From NCBI RefSeq assembly GCF_001544535.1, contig NZ_FCON02000004.1, forward strand, positions 1-64,000: a DNA stretch of 64,000 nt. Reading direction: 5' to 3'. The notes under the pieces were generated by a model, which had not been told where the DNA came from, did no database searches, and saw only the letters and a list, made by a program, of their open reading frames with translations. Below, piece by piece: positions 46,950 to 55,155 of this stretch; positions within the stretch are counted from its first letter, which is position 1, and the number at the start of each line of letters is the position of its first letter. Made by a program: the position numbers and the translations under genes. The stretch comes from Caballeronia choica (GTDB lineage Bacteria; Pseudomonadota; Gammaproteobacteria; Burkholderiales; Burkholderiaceae).

Positions 46950-46978
46950 TTGACCAGTTCGTTTTAGTGACACTAACA
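46950..46978 (+). promoter_or_regulatory. Promoter and operator of the uronate operon
   Basis: TTGACC (46950-46955) and CTAACA (46973-46978) are 17 bases apart. The perfect 13-base palindrome TTAGTGACACTAA (46964-46976) covers the spacer and part of the -10 box. A repressor bound there would block RNA polymerase. The adjacent GntR regulator is the obvious candidate. Confidence 0.5.
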
Positions 46979-47028
46979 TGCGATCCGGTAAGGCCAAAAC
47001 AATCATCCCCTTCGATACCCGCTCAACG

Positions 47029-48147
47029 ATGAACAATCCGATCTTGCAGTTCGGCACGAGCCGCTTCTTGCAGGCGCACGTCGATCTATTCGTCGCTCAG
47101 GCTACCCGCCGCGAGCCGTCGCGTGCGCTCGGCAAGATCACCGTCGTGCAGACGACCGCGAGCGCCGAGAGCCGCGCCCGCATCGACGCGCTTCGTGCGA
47201 ACGGCCGCTATCCGGTGCGCATTCGCGGACGCCGCCACGGCGAAACGGTCGATACGACCGTCGAGTGCGACGCGATCACCGAAGCACTACACGCGAACGA
47301 CGACTGGCAACTGCTGCGCGAGCGTGTCGCGCACGACGTGCAGACGATCGTCTCCAACACCGCCGACTCCGGCTACGCCCTGTCCGCCAACGATACCGCC
47401 GACCTGCTCGAAGGCCGGCGCGCGCCGCGCGGCTTCGCGGCGAAGCTGGCCGTGCTGCTGCACGACCGCTATCGCGCGGGCGGCGGGCCGATCACGCTGC
47501 TGCCCTGCGAACTGGTCTCGCATAACGGCGACACGCTGCGCGACCTGGTCACGAACGTGGCGCAAGCCTGGCACGCCGGCGCCGATTTCATCGACTATCT
47601 CACGCGCCGCTGCGTGTGGGTCAATTCGCTGGTCGACCGGATCGTATCGGAGGCGATCCATCCGGTCGGGGCGATCGCCGAGCCTTACGCGCTGTGGGCC
47701 ATCGAGCGCAAGGCAGGCATGACGCTGCCGTGCGAACACGCAGACATCGTCGTCACCGACGATCTCGCCCACTACGAGCGCCTCAAGCTGCTGCTGCTCA
47801 ATCTCGGCCACACGATGCTGGTCGAATCCTGGCTCACGCATGACGGCGCGCCGGACCTGATCGTCCTCGATGCGATGCGCGACGCGTCGTATCGCGATGC
47901 GCTCGAAGCCGTGTGGCAGGACGAAGTCCTGCCCGTCTTTGACGCGCTCGGCCAGCACGACACCGCGCGCGCCTATCTCGCCGACGTGCGCGACCGCTTC
48001 GAGAATCCGTTCCTCGCGCACCGTCTCGCCGACATCGCCCGCAATCACGACGAGAAGAAAGAGCGGCGCCTGCGGCCCGTCATCGATCTTGCAGAGCAAT
48101 TGAACTTGCGCATCGAGCAGCGCAGGCTGCGCGCGGCGCTCGCGTGA
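47029..48147 (+). CDS. Mannitol dehydrogenase-family oxidoreductase, tagaturonate reductase/altronate dehydrogenase-like
   Basis: A 372-residue long-chain polyol dehydrogenase. The N-terminal ILQFGTSRFLQAHVDLF matches the cofactor-loop pattern of UxaB-type enzymes, and VSNTADSGYAL, LPCELVSHNGDTLRD and CVWVNSLVDRIV are family segments. It is shorter than E. coli UxaB (483). It probably interconverts tagaturonate and altronate with NAD(H), as UxaA (altronate dehydratase) is encoded in the same operon. The ATG at 47029 gives the conserved start. Substrate choice is an inference from neighbours. Confidence 0.82.
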   Translation: MNNPILQFGTSRFLQAHVDLFVAQATRREPSRALGKITVVQTTASAESRARIDALRANGRYPVRIRGRRHGETVDTTVECDAITEALHANDDWQLLRERVAHDVQTIVSNTADSGYALSANDTADLLEGRRAPRGFAAKLAVLLHDRYRAGGGPITLLPCELVSHNGDTLRDLVTNVAQAWHAGADFIDYLTRRCVWVNSLVDRIVSEAIHPVGAIAEPYALWAIERKAGMTLPCEHADIVVTDDLAHYERLKLLLLNLGHTMLVESWLTHDGAPDLIVLDAMRDASYRDALEAVWQDEVLPVFDALGQHDTARAYLADVRDRFENPFLAHRLADIARNHDEKKERRLRPVIDLAEQLNLRIEQRRLRAALA

Positions 48148-48268
48148 GGCGCGCAGGCTCGCCGCAGACGCGGGCCGCTGAATGACAAGTAACCGACCCG
48201 CGCATCCGGCAGCGCGGCGCAGGTCCGAAAACGAAACCATGAATACCGCTTTTTGGAGGAGACAGACG

Positions 48269-49555
48269 ATGCGCAAAATGCGTTGGGTAGTGATTCTTTT
48301 ATGCTTTCTGGCCATCGCCGTGAACTACATCGACCGCGCGAATCTTGCGGTCGCGGCACCGCAGATCGAGAAGGCGCTCGGCATCGGCCCGGCTGAAATG
48401 GGACTCGTGATGAGCGGCTTCTTCTGGACCTACGCGCTCATGCAGATGCCGTTCGGCTGGTTCGTCGACCGGGTCGGCGCGCGCATCGCGCTGCCGCTCG
48501 CTGTCGGCTGGTGGTCGGTCTTCACCGCGCTGACCGCGGCCGCAACGAGCGTCGCAGGCATGTTCGGCTGCCGGCTGATGCTCGGTGTTGGCGAAGCGGG
48601 CGCGTATCCGTCGTGCGCGAAGCTCGTGTCGCAATGGTTCAAGCCGGAACAACGGGCGCTCGCTACCAGCATCTTCGACAGCGGCTCGCGCGTCGGCTCC
48701 GCGCTGTCCATTCCGGTCGTCGCGCTGATCATCAGTTCGTTCGGCTGGGAAGCGTCGTTCATCATCACGGGCGCTATCGGCGCGATCTGGATCCTCGGCT
48801 GGCTGCTGATCTACCGCAATCCGTCGCGCGGCGATCTGACCGGCGCGCCCGATGCCGCCCCGCAAGTCAGGGCCGCACCCAGGAACAAGGTCACGTGGGG
48901 CTCGCTCTTCAAGTACCGCACGCTGTGGGGCATGATGCTCGGCTTCTTCTGCCTGAACTTCGTGATCTACTTCTTCATCACCTGGTTTCCGAGCTACCTC
49001 GTGCAGACCCATGGCTTCTCGCTGAAGTCGCTCGGCACGCTCGGCATGATTCCCGCGCTCGTCTCGATTCCCGGCGGCTGGCTCGGGGGCTTCGTGTCCG
49101 ACTCGCTGTTCCGGCGCGGCTGGAGCCTCACCGCGGCGCGCAAGACCTGCATGGTCGGCGGCATGCTGCTCTCGTCGATCATCACGCTCTGCGCATTCAC
49201 GACTAACATCTATCTGATGCTCGCGTTTTTCGGCATCGCGTACGGCAGCCTCGCGTTCGCGGCGGCGAGCATCTGGTCGCTGCCCGGCGACGTCGCGCCG
49301 ACGCCCGATCACGTCGCATCGATCGGCGGCATCCAGAACTTCGCGTCGAACCTTGCGGGCATCGTCATCACGACCTTCACCGGCTTCATGGTCGAGTTGA
49401 CCAAGGGCTCGTTCACGATTCCGCTGTGCGTCGCGGGCGGCTTCTGTTTTCTCGGCGCGTTCAGTTATCTCGTGATCGTCGGCAAGATCGAGCCGCTCTC
49501 CAATGACGACGACTCGACTTCCCTCTCCGGGCGCAGCACTCCCTCACCGGTATGA
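48269..49555 (+). CDS. MFS transporter, hexuronate/sugar-acid type
   Basis: A 428-residue anion:cation symporter-type carrier. NYIDRANLAVAAPQIEKALG in helix 1, FGWFVDRVGARIALPLA in loop 2-3 and GEAGAYPSCAKLVSQWF in helix 4 resemble ExuT/GudP-like sugar-acid carriers. The ATG at 48269 is chosen because GGAGGA lies eight bases upstream; longer reading gives a basic, non-conserved tail. Its stop overlaps the uxaA start (ATGA). It presumably imports galacturonate, altronate or a related acid. Confidence 0.86.
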   Translation: MRKMRWVVILLCFLAIAVNYIDRANLAVAAPQIEKALGIGPAEMGLVMSGFFWTYALMQMPFGWFVDRVGARIALPLAVGWWSVFTALTAAATSVAGMFGCRLMLGVGEAGAYPSCAKLVSQWFKPEQRALATSIFDSGSRVGSALSIPVVALIISSFGWEASFIITGAIGAIWILGWLLIYRNPSRGDLTGAPDAAPQVRAAPRNKVTWGSLFKYRTLWGMMLGFFCLNFVIYFFITWFPSYLVQTHGFSLKSLGTLGMIPALVSIPGGWLGGFVSDSLFRRGWSLTAARKTCMVGGMLLSSIITLCAFTTNIYLMLAFFGIAYGSLAFAAASIWSLPGDVAPTPDHVASIGGIQNFASNLAGIVITTFTGFMVELTKGSFTIPLCVAGGFCFLGAFSYLVIVGKIEPLSNDDDSTSLSGRSTPSPV

Positions 49556-51108
49556 ACATCATGTCCACCATTGCCACCGCCGCCGATCATGCCGTGATAC
49601 GGCTGCATCCCAACGACGACGTCGTGATCGCGACGCGCCAACTGATGTCCGGCGCGCGCATCGCGTCGGAAGACCTCGTCGTGACCGGGCTGATTCCGCC
49701 CGGCCACAAGATCGCGACGCGCGACATCGCGAAGGGCGAGCCGGTCAAGCGCTACAACCAGATCATCGGCGTGGCGCGTGAGGCGATCGCGCGCGGCCAG
49801 CATGTGCACATGCATAACCTCGGGATGGCGGAGTTCGCACGCGAGCATGAGTTCGGCGTGGATCGTCATCCGACCGACTTCGTCGAGCGGCCCGCGACTT
49901 TCATGGGCATCCGCCGCGACGATGGGCGTGTCGCGACGCGCAACTTCATCGGCGTGTTGACGAGCGTGAACTGCTCGGCGACGGTCGCGCGCGCCATCGC
50001 CGATCATTTCCGCCGCGACGTGCATCCCGAAGCGCTCGCCGATTATCCGAACGTGGATGGCGTGATCGCGTTGACGCACGGCCTCGGCTGCGGCATCGAC
50101 ATGCAGGGTGAAGGGCTCGCGATCTTGCGGCGCACGCTAGCCGGTTACGCGGTGCATCCCAACTTTTATTCCGTGCTGTTCGTCGGGCTCGGTTGCGAGA
50201 CGAACCAGATTTCCGGCGTGCTCGAATCGAGCGGATTGAAAGACGGCGAGCGCCTGAAGAGCTTCACGATCCAGGACAGCGGCGGGTCGAGGAAAACGGT
50301 CGAGCGTGGCATCGAGATGGTGAAGGAAATGCTCGCCGACGCGAACCGCGTCTCGCGCGAGCCATTGCCCGCGTCACATATCGTGGTCGGGTTGCAATGC
50401 GGCGGCTCGGACGGTTATTCGGGCATTTCCGCGAACCCCGCGCTCGGCGCCGCCGTCGACCGGCTCGTGCGGCATGGCGGCACGGCGATTCTCTCCGAAA
50501 CACCCGAGGTCTACGGCGCCGAGCACCTGCTCACGCGCCGCGCGGTGAGCCGTGAAGTCGGCGAGAAGTTGCTCGCGCGCATCGCCTGGTGGGAAGACTA
50601 TTGCGCGCGTAATGGCGCGGCGCTCGACAACAATCCGTCGGCGGGCAACAAGGTCGGCGGGCTCACGACGATTCTCGAAAAGTCGCTCGGCGCGGTGGCG
50701 AAGGGCGGGACGACGAATCTCGTCGAAGTGTACGAGTACGCAGAGCGCATCGATGCCAAAGGCTTCGTGTTCATGGACTCGCCCGGCTACGATCCGATGT
50801 CGGCGACGGGACAGGTTGCGTCCGGTGCGAACCTGATCTGCTTCACGACGGGGCGCGGATCGGCGTATGGCTGCGCGCCGTCGCCGTCGCTCAAGCTCGC
50901 GACGAACACAGCGCTCTGGGAGCGGCAGGAAGACGATATCGACATCAACTGCGGCGGCGTGATCGACGGAACCGCATCGATCGATCAGCTTGGCGAAGCG
51001 ATTTTTCGCATGATGCTGGATTGCGCGTCGGGTGTTGCGTCGAAGAGCGAAGTCCACGGATATGGGCAGAATGAATTCGTGCCGTGGCAGGTGGGGGTGG
51101 TCACCTGA
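49552..51108 (+). CDS. uxaA: Altronate dehydratase UxaA
   Basis: A 518-residue UxaA/GarD-family dehydratase converting D-altronate to 2-keto-3-deoxygluconate. An N-terminal SAF domain (about 15-90) precedes the catalytic part. Conserved metal-site segments are THGLGCGIDMQGEG, GLGCETNQISG, LQCGGSDGYSGISANPALG, MDSPGYDPMSATGQVASGAN and FTTGRGSAYGC. The last two closely follow UxaA rather than GarD. Start at 49552 overlaps the carrier stop; the next in-frame ATG at 49561 is possible. KDG kinase and KDPG aldolase are not in the window. Confidence 0.88.
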   Translation: MNIMSTIATAADHAVIRLHPNDDVVIATRQLMSGARIASEDLVVTGLIPPGHKIATRDIAKGEPVKRYNQIIGVAREAIARGQHVHMHNLGMAEFAREHEFGVDRHPTDFVERPATFMGIRRDDGRVATRNFIGVLTSVNCSATVARAIADHFRRDVHPEALADYPNVDGVIALTHGLGCGIDMQGEGLAILRRTLAGYAVHPNFYSVLFVGLGCETNQISGVLESSGLKDGERLKSFTIQDSGGSRKTVERGIEMVKEMLADANRVSREPLPASHIVVGLQCGGSDGYSGISANPALGAAVDRLVRHGGTAILSETPEVYGAEHLLTRRAVSREVGEKLLARIAWWEDYCARNGAALDNNPSAGNKVGGLTTILEKSLGAVAKGGTTNLVEVYEYAERIDAKGFVFMDSPGYDPMSATGQVASGANLICFTTGRGSAYGCAPSPSLKLATNTALWERQEDDIDINCGGVIDGTASIDQLGEAIFRMMLDCASGVASKSEVHGYGQNEFVPWQVGVVT

Positions 51109-51189
51109 TTTCCCGCTTTTTTCCCTCGATCAGCAAAACAAATGAAATGGCCGCTGCCCGCTCCGCGAATCGAGGCGAATCGATGCGAT

Positions 51190-51211
51190 GCGGGCCGGCA
51201 TGCTGGCCCGC
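51190..51211. terminator. Hairpin between convergent uxaA and FAD-protein genes
   Basis: GCGGGCC (51190-51196) pairs with GGCCCGC (51205-51211) around an eight-base loop. There is no U-run, so it is at best a Rho-assisted or RNA-stabilising element. Confidence 0.3.
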
Positions 51212-51274
51212 CTTCAGATTGGCGTGAGTCGCGGGTGGCCGTGACGCTTCAGATAGGCGAATGCTTCCGCACGA

Positions 51275-52921
51275 TCAGCCAGCCGAGCTGATCGCCGGCG
51301 GATTCGCCTGCTCTTCGACCATTTTCAAAGCCAGCGCCTCCGCGACTTCGATGCCGTCGATCGCCGCCGAATAGATCCCGCCCGCGTATCCCGCGCCCTC
51401 GCCCGCCGGATAGAGCCCTTCGACATTGACGCTCTGAAAGTCGTCCTTGCGGCGCACGCGGATCGGCGATGAGGTTCGGGTCTCGACCCCCGTCAGCACG
51501 GCGTCGTGCATCGCGAAACCCGGGATCTTCTTGTCGAGTTGCGGCAGCGCCTCGCGGATCGCCTCGATGACATAATCCGGCAGCGCCGTGCTGAGATCGG
51601 TCGGGCGCACACCGGGCTTGTATGACGGCTCGACCGAGCCGAGCGACGTCGACGGCCGTCCCGCGATGAAGTCACCCACCAGCTGCGCCGGCGCGCTGTA
51701 GTCGCCGCCGCCGAGCTCGAACGCGCGCTCTTCCCACTTGCGCTGAAACTCGATGCCCGCGAGCGGACCGCCAGGAAAGTCATCCGGCGTAATGCCGACG
51801 ACGATTCCCGCGTTCGCGTTTCGCTCGTTGCGCGAATACTGGCTCATGCCGTTGGTGACGACGCGGCCCGGCTCGGATGCCGCGGCGACGACGGTGCCCC
51901 CGGGGCACATGCAAAAGCTGTAAACCGCGCGGCCATTGCTGCAATGATGGACAAGCTTGTAGTCGGCGGCGCCGAGCAGCTTGTGCCCGGCGAATTTGCC
52001 GAAGCGGCTGCGGTCGATGACGCCCTGCGGATGCTCGATCCGGAAACCGAGCGAATACGGCTTCGACTCCATGTAGACGTCGCGGTCGTGCAGCATCTGA
52101 AACGTGTCGCGCGCACTGTGGCCGACCGCCAGAACCACATGATCGCAGCGCAAAGTCTCGCCGTTCGCGAGGGTCAGACCGCGCACTTTGCCGTGCTCGA
52201 TCTGGATGTCCTCGACGCGGCTCTCGAAGCGCACTTCGCCACCGAGCTGATGGATCGTCGCCCGCATTTTCTCGACCATGCTCACCAGCCGGAACGTACC
52301 GATGTGCGGACGGCTCAGGTACAGGATGTCGTCCGGGGCGCCCGCCTTCACAAATTCATCGAGCACCTTGCGGCCGTAGTGCTTCGGATCCTTGATCTGG
52401 CTATAGAGCTTGCCATCGGAAAAGGTGCCGGCGCCGCCCTCACCGAACTGCACGTTCGACTCCGGGTTCAAGACATTCTTGCGCCACAGGCCCCAGGTGT
52501 CCTTCGTCCGTTCGCGCACGGCTTTGCCGCGCTCAAGAATGATCGGACGAAAACCCATCTGCGCGAGGATCAGCCCGGCGAACAGCCCGCAAGGGCCCAT
52601 CCCGATGACAACCGGCCGCGGCAGATTCGATTTTTCAGGCGCCCTCGCGACGAAGTGGTACGCCATGTCGGGCGTGACGCTGCAGTGGGGAGCCGCGTCG
52701 AGATGCTTTCTCGCCGACGCTTCGTCCGTCACCTCGACGTCGACGATATAGGTGAGCTTGATATCGGAGCGCTTTCGCGCATCGTGCGCACGGCGAAACA
52801 CGGTGTAGCGGATGAGATCGCCCGACGGTACGCCGAGATCGTCGAGGCGCGAGCGTATCGCGGCTTCCAGAGCCGCTTCGGGGTGGTCGAGCGGGAGTTT
52901 GACTTCGCTTAAACGTAGCAT
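51275..52921 (-). CDS. NAD(P)/FAD-dependent dehydrogenase (COG2509 type)
   Basis: A 548-residue flavoprotein-like protein. An N-terminal domain of about 95 residues (MLRLSEVKLPLDHPEAAL, RRAHDARKRSDIKLTYIVDVEV) is followed by the FAD Rossmann motif PVVIGMGPCGLFAGLILA. Other segments are NVQFGEGGAGTFSDGKLYS, HVVLAVGHSARDT, CMCPGGTVVAAASE and the C-terminal EGLYPAGEGAGYAGGIYSAA. These mark the uncharacterised FAD-dependent dehydrogenases of COG2509. The start at 52921 fits the domain start; more upstream codons look non-coding. Function unknown. Confidence 0.85.
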   Translation of the reverse strand: MLRLSEVKLPLDHPEAALEAAIRSRLDDLGVPSGDLIRYTVFRRAHDARKRSDIKLTYIVDVEVTDEASARKHLDAAPHCSVTPDMAYHFVARAPEKSNLPRPVVIGMGPCGLFAGLILAQMGFRPIILERGKAVRERTKDTWGLWRKNVLNPESNVQFGEGGAGTFSDGKLYSQIKDPKHYGRKVLDEFVKAGAPDDILYLSRPHIGTFRLVSMVEKMRATIHQLGGEVRFESRVEDIQIEHGKVRGLTLANGETLRCDHVVLAVGHSARDTFQMLHDRDVYMESKPYSLGFRIEHPQGVIDRSRFGKFAGHKLLGAADYKLVHHCSNGRAVYSFCMCPGGTVVAAASEPGRVVTNGMSQYSRNERNANAGIVVGITPDDFPGGPLAGIEFQRKWEERAFELGGGDYSAPAQLVGDFIAGRPSTSLGSVEPSYKPGVRPTDLSTALPDYVIEAIREALPQLDKKIPGFAMHDAVLTGVETRTSSPIRVRRKDDFQSVNVEGLYPAGEGAGYAGGIYSAAIDGIEVAEALALKMVEEQANPPAISSAG

Positions 52922-53137
52922 GAGAACCTGTATTCGGTGGCCGCAGGAAGCGGCCTGCTCGATTTTAATGCGTTTAACGTGGGTGGGCGTGGGCGGAGCA
53001 TGGACGCGGGGAAGGTTAGATAGCCGGATTTGGAAAGCCACTACGCCCGGATGCCTTCGGCCGGGTTCAGTTCGGCTGACCCAACATCAAGACGGATTTG
53101 CCGATCCGCTTTCGCTGTAAGCGACGCGCACAAACAG

Positions 53138-53169
53138 AAAGGGGCGGTCTCGCGGACCGCCCCTTTTTT
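53138..53169. terminator. Terminator after regA (bidirectional)
   Basis: GGGGCGGTC (53141-53149) and GACCGCCCC (53155-53163) form a 9-bp stem with a five-base loop, flanked by AAA on the left and TTTTTT on the right. The plus-strand orientation has the stronger U-run. On the minus strand it would end the regB-regA transcript with only a short U-run. Confidence 0.75.
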
Positions 53170-53181
53170 ATCGCCCGTTGC

Positions 53182-53724
53182 CTATTGCCGCACGGGCTTC
53201 TTGGCGAGCTTTCGCTGCAACGTACGCCGATGCATGTTCAGCGCGCGCGCCGTGGCGGAGATGTTGCCGTTGTTCTCGGCCAGCACGCGCTGGATGTGCT
53301 CCCACTCGAGCCGCGCGACCGAGAGCAGCGCCGGATTTTCGATCGCTTCCTCTGCGGTCTGCTCGCTCGCCTGCTCTTGCAACGCCGACAGGATCGTCTC
53401 GACGTTCGCCGGCTTCGCGAGATAGTTATCCGCGCCGTCCTTCACCGCCTGGACCGCGGTCGCGATGCTCGCGTAACCGGTCAGCACGAGAATGCGCGCG
53501 TCGGGCTGCAGGTCGCGCAGCGGCGCCACGAGCGTGAGCCCCGAGTCGTTGCCGAGATGCAGGTCCACCGTGATCTGGTTGAACTTGTGCGTGTTCGCGA
53601 GCTTCAGCGCCTCGCCGGCGTTGTGCGCCTGATGGGGCGTATAGCCGCGCCGCGCAAGACCGCGCGCGAGGATGCCCGAGAACACCTCGTCATCGTCGAT
53701 GATCAGGAAATTCATGTCGCTCAT
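53182..53724 (-). CDS. regA: Response regulator RegA/PrrA/RoxR
   Basis: A 180-residue regulator of the RegA (PrrA, ActR, RoxR) family. The receiver has IIDDDEVF (acidic pair), the phospho-acceptor Asp in ITVDLHLGNDSG (near residue 54), VLTGYAS and LAKPAN. A short linker leads to a Fis-type helix-turn-helix at the C-terminus (AENNGNISATARALNMHRRTLQRKL). The start at 53724 overlaps the regB stop by four bases (ATGA), supporting this choice over the ATG three codons later. It would regulate respiration and redox balance genes in response to RegB. Confidence 0.92.
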   Translation of the reverse strand: MSDMNFLIIDDDEVFSGILARGLARRGYTPHQAHNAGEALKLANTHKFNQITVDLHLGNDSGLTLVAPLRDLQPDARILVLTGYASIATAVQAVKDGADNYLAKPANVETILSALQEQASEQTAEEAIENPALLSVARLEWEHIQRVLAENNGNISATARALNMHRRTLQRKLAKKPVRQ

Positions 53725-55040
53725 GCTTTTTTCTCCGTGGTGGCGGACGAGTGGCCGCCCGGTTGCATCCTTGCGCGTGTGGCCGATCCCGCCGCGCTCT
53801 GCTCCGGCACGCGCAGCACGGCGCGCGTGCCGCGCGGGCTGGCCGCCGCAAGCTCGATCGAGCCGCCGAACCGCGCCGCTGATGTGAACGCCAGATAGAG
53901 CCCGACGCCGTGGCCGCCCTGCGTGCTCTCGACCGGCATCGCGCCGAGCGAGCCGCGCAACGCGGACGGAATGCCCGGACCCCGGTCGCAGACGTCGAAC
54001 TGGATGAACGGCTCGCCCGCGTCGGGCACCGCCGACGTCGAGAGCGTGACCGAATCGCTGCTCGCACGCGCCGCATTATCCAGCAGAATCGTGAGGATCT
54101 GGCCGACCGCGACGGAGTCGTCGATCGAAACGTCGCCGGGCGTCGTGCCGAGTTGCTCGAACCGCACATGCGGATGACGCAGCCGCCATTGCGCGACGAA
54201 GCTTTCGAGCCAATGGTCGAGCGGCTGGCGGTTCGACGGCCCGCTCGCGCGGCTGCGCAAGCGGGCGAGCGCGGACGTGCAGAGCGTCATCTGCTGTTCG
54301 AGCAATTCGAAGTCGGCGGCGTAGGGCGCGAGGTTCTTGTCGCCCGATGCCGCGTCGCGCAACTCTTCGCTCAACATCGCAATCGTCGAAAGCGGCGTGC
54401 CGATCTCGTGCGCGACGGTCGCCGCCTGCACGCCCAACGCGACGGCGCGCTCGTCGCGCAACAGGCGCTGCTGGGCGTCGGCAAGCGCGGCGTCACGCTG
54501 GCGCAGCGCCCGCGACATGCGCGCGACGAACCAGCCGATCAGCCCGACGCTCACCATGAAGTTCACCCACAGCCCCATGCGGAAATACTCGAACAGGTTC
54601 GCCGGATTCTCGATGTTGAGCGGCACGTAGTTATAGCTCAGGAGCGCGTAACAAATCACGGCAAAGAGCGCGAGGATCGACGTCATCGCCCACGGCAGCA
54701 CGGCCGCGGCGATCGCGAGCGACGGAAGATAGAGCGTGACGAACGGATTTGTCGCGCCGCCGGAGAGAAACAGCAACGCCGACAGCGCGCCCAGGTCGAC
54801 CCACAGTTGCCCGAACAGTTCGAGATTGGTCTCGGGCCGCGCACGCGCGACACGCACCCACGTCATCGCATTGAAGATCATTTCGAGGCCGACCACGAGC
54901 AGCATGGCGGGGATCGGCAGATGCGCGCCATAAAACGCCTGTACGACTGCAATCGTCACCAGTTGGCCGATGATCGCGAGACTGCGAAGCCAGAACAAGT
55001 GGCCGAGGTTGACGCGTCCGGTGTTCGTTATACGATGCAT
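53721..55040 (-). CDS. regB: Redox-sensing histidine kinase RegB/PrrB/RoxS
   Basis: A 439-residue membrane kinase. About six transmembrane helices occupy residues 15-175. The quinone-binding heptad GGxxNPF is present as GGATNPF at 94-100. The H-box HEIGTPLSTIAM has His211, and Cys254 lies about where the redox-active cysteine of Rhodobacter RegB is (about 40 residues after the His). The ATPase domain shows LDNAARAS and GGHGVGLYLA. It senses the ubiquinone pool and phosphorylates RegA. The start at 55040 (MHRITNTGRVNLG) precedes the first helix. A perfect 18-bp palindrome lies 66 bp upstream. Confidence 0.93.
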   Translation of the reverse strand: MHRITNTGRVNLGHLFWLRSLAIIGQLVTIAVVQAFYGAHLPIPAMLLVVGLEMIFNAMTWVRVARARPETNLELFGQLWVDLGALSALLFLSGGATNPFVTLYLPSLAIAAAVLPWAMTSILALFAVICYALLSYNYVPLNIENPANLFEYFRMGLWVNFMVSVGLIGWFVARMSRALRQRDAALADAQQRLLRDERAVALGVQAATVAHEIGTPLSTIAMLSEELRDAASGDKNLAPYAADFELLEQQMTLCTSALARLRSRASGPSNRQPLDHWLESFVAQWRLRHPHVRFEQLGTTPGDVSIDDSVAVGQILTILLDNAARASSDSVTLSTSAVPDAGEPFIQFDVCDRGPGIPSALRGSLGAMPVESTQGGHGVGLYLAFTSAARFGGSIELAAASPRGTRAVLRVPEQSAAGSATRARMQPGGHSSATTEKKA

Positions 55041-55105
55041 CGGGTTACTTCCTGCGTGTAATTCGGAATAGTCTAATGGTTTAGGGTTGGTGCTTTGGCA
55101 CACCA

Positions 55106-55123
55106 TCGAAAGTTAACTTTCGA
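55106..55123. promoter_or_regulatory. Perfect 18-bp palindrome between regB and the TPR gene
   Basis: TCGAAAGTTAACTTTCGA is fully self-complementary and lies in the 115-bp divergent gap, 66 bp from regB and 33 bp from the TPR gene. Its size and place suggest an operator for one or both promoters. Which protein binds is unknown. Confidence 0.5.
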
Positions 55124-55155
55124 AAACTGCCGCGGCCCGGCCGCCCACCAAAAAA

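Noticed and set aside
49552-51108. Galactarate dehydratase (GarD).
   Set aside because: The segment MDSPGYDPMSATGQVASGAN and the neighbouring UxaB-like gene fit UxaA better.
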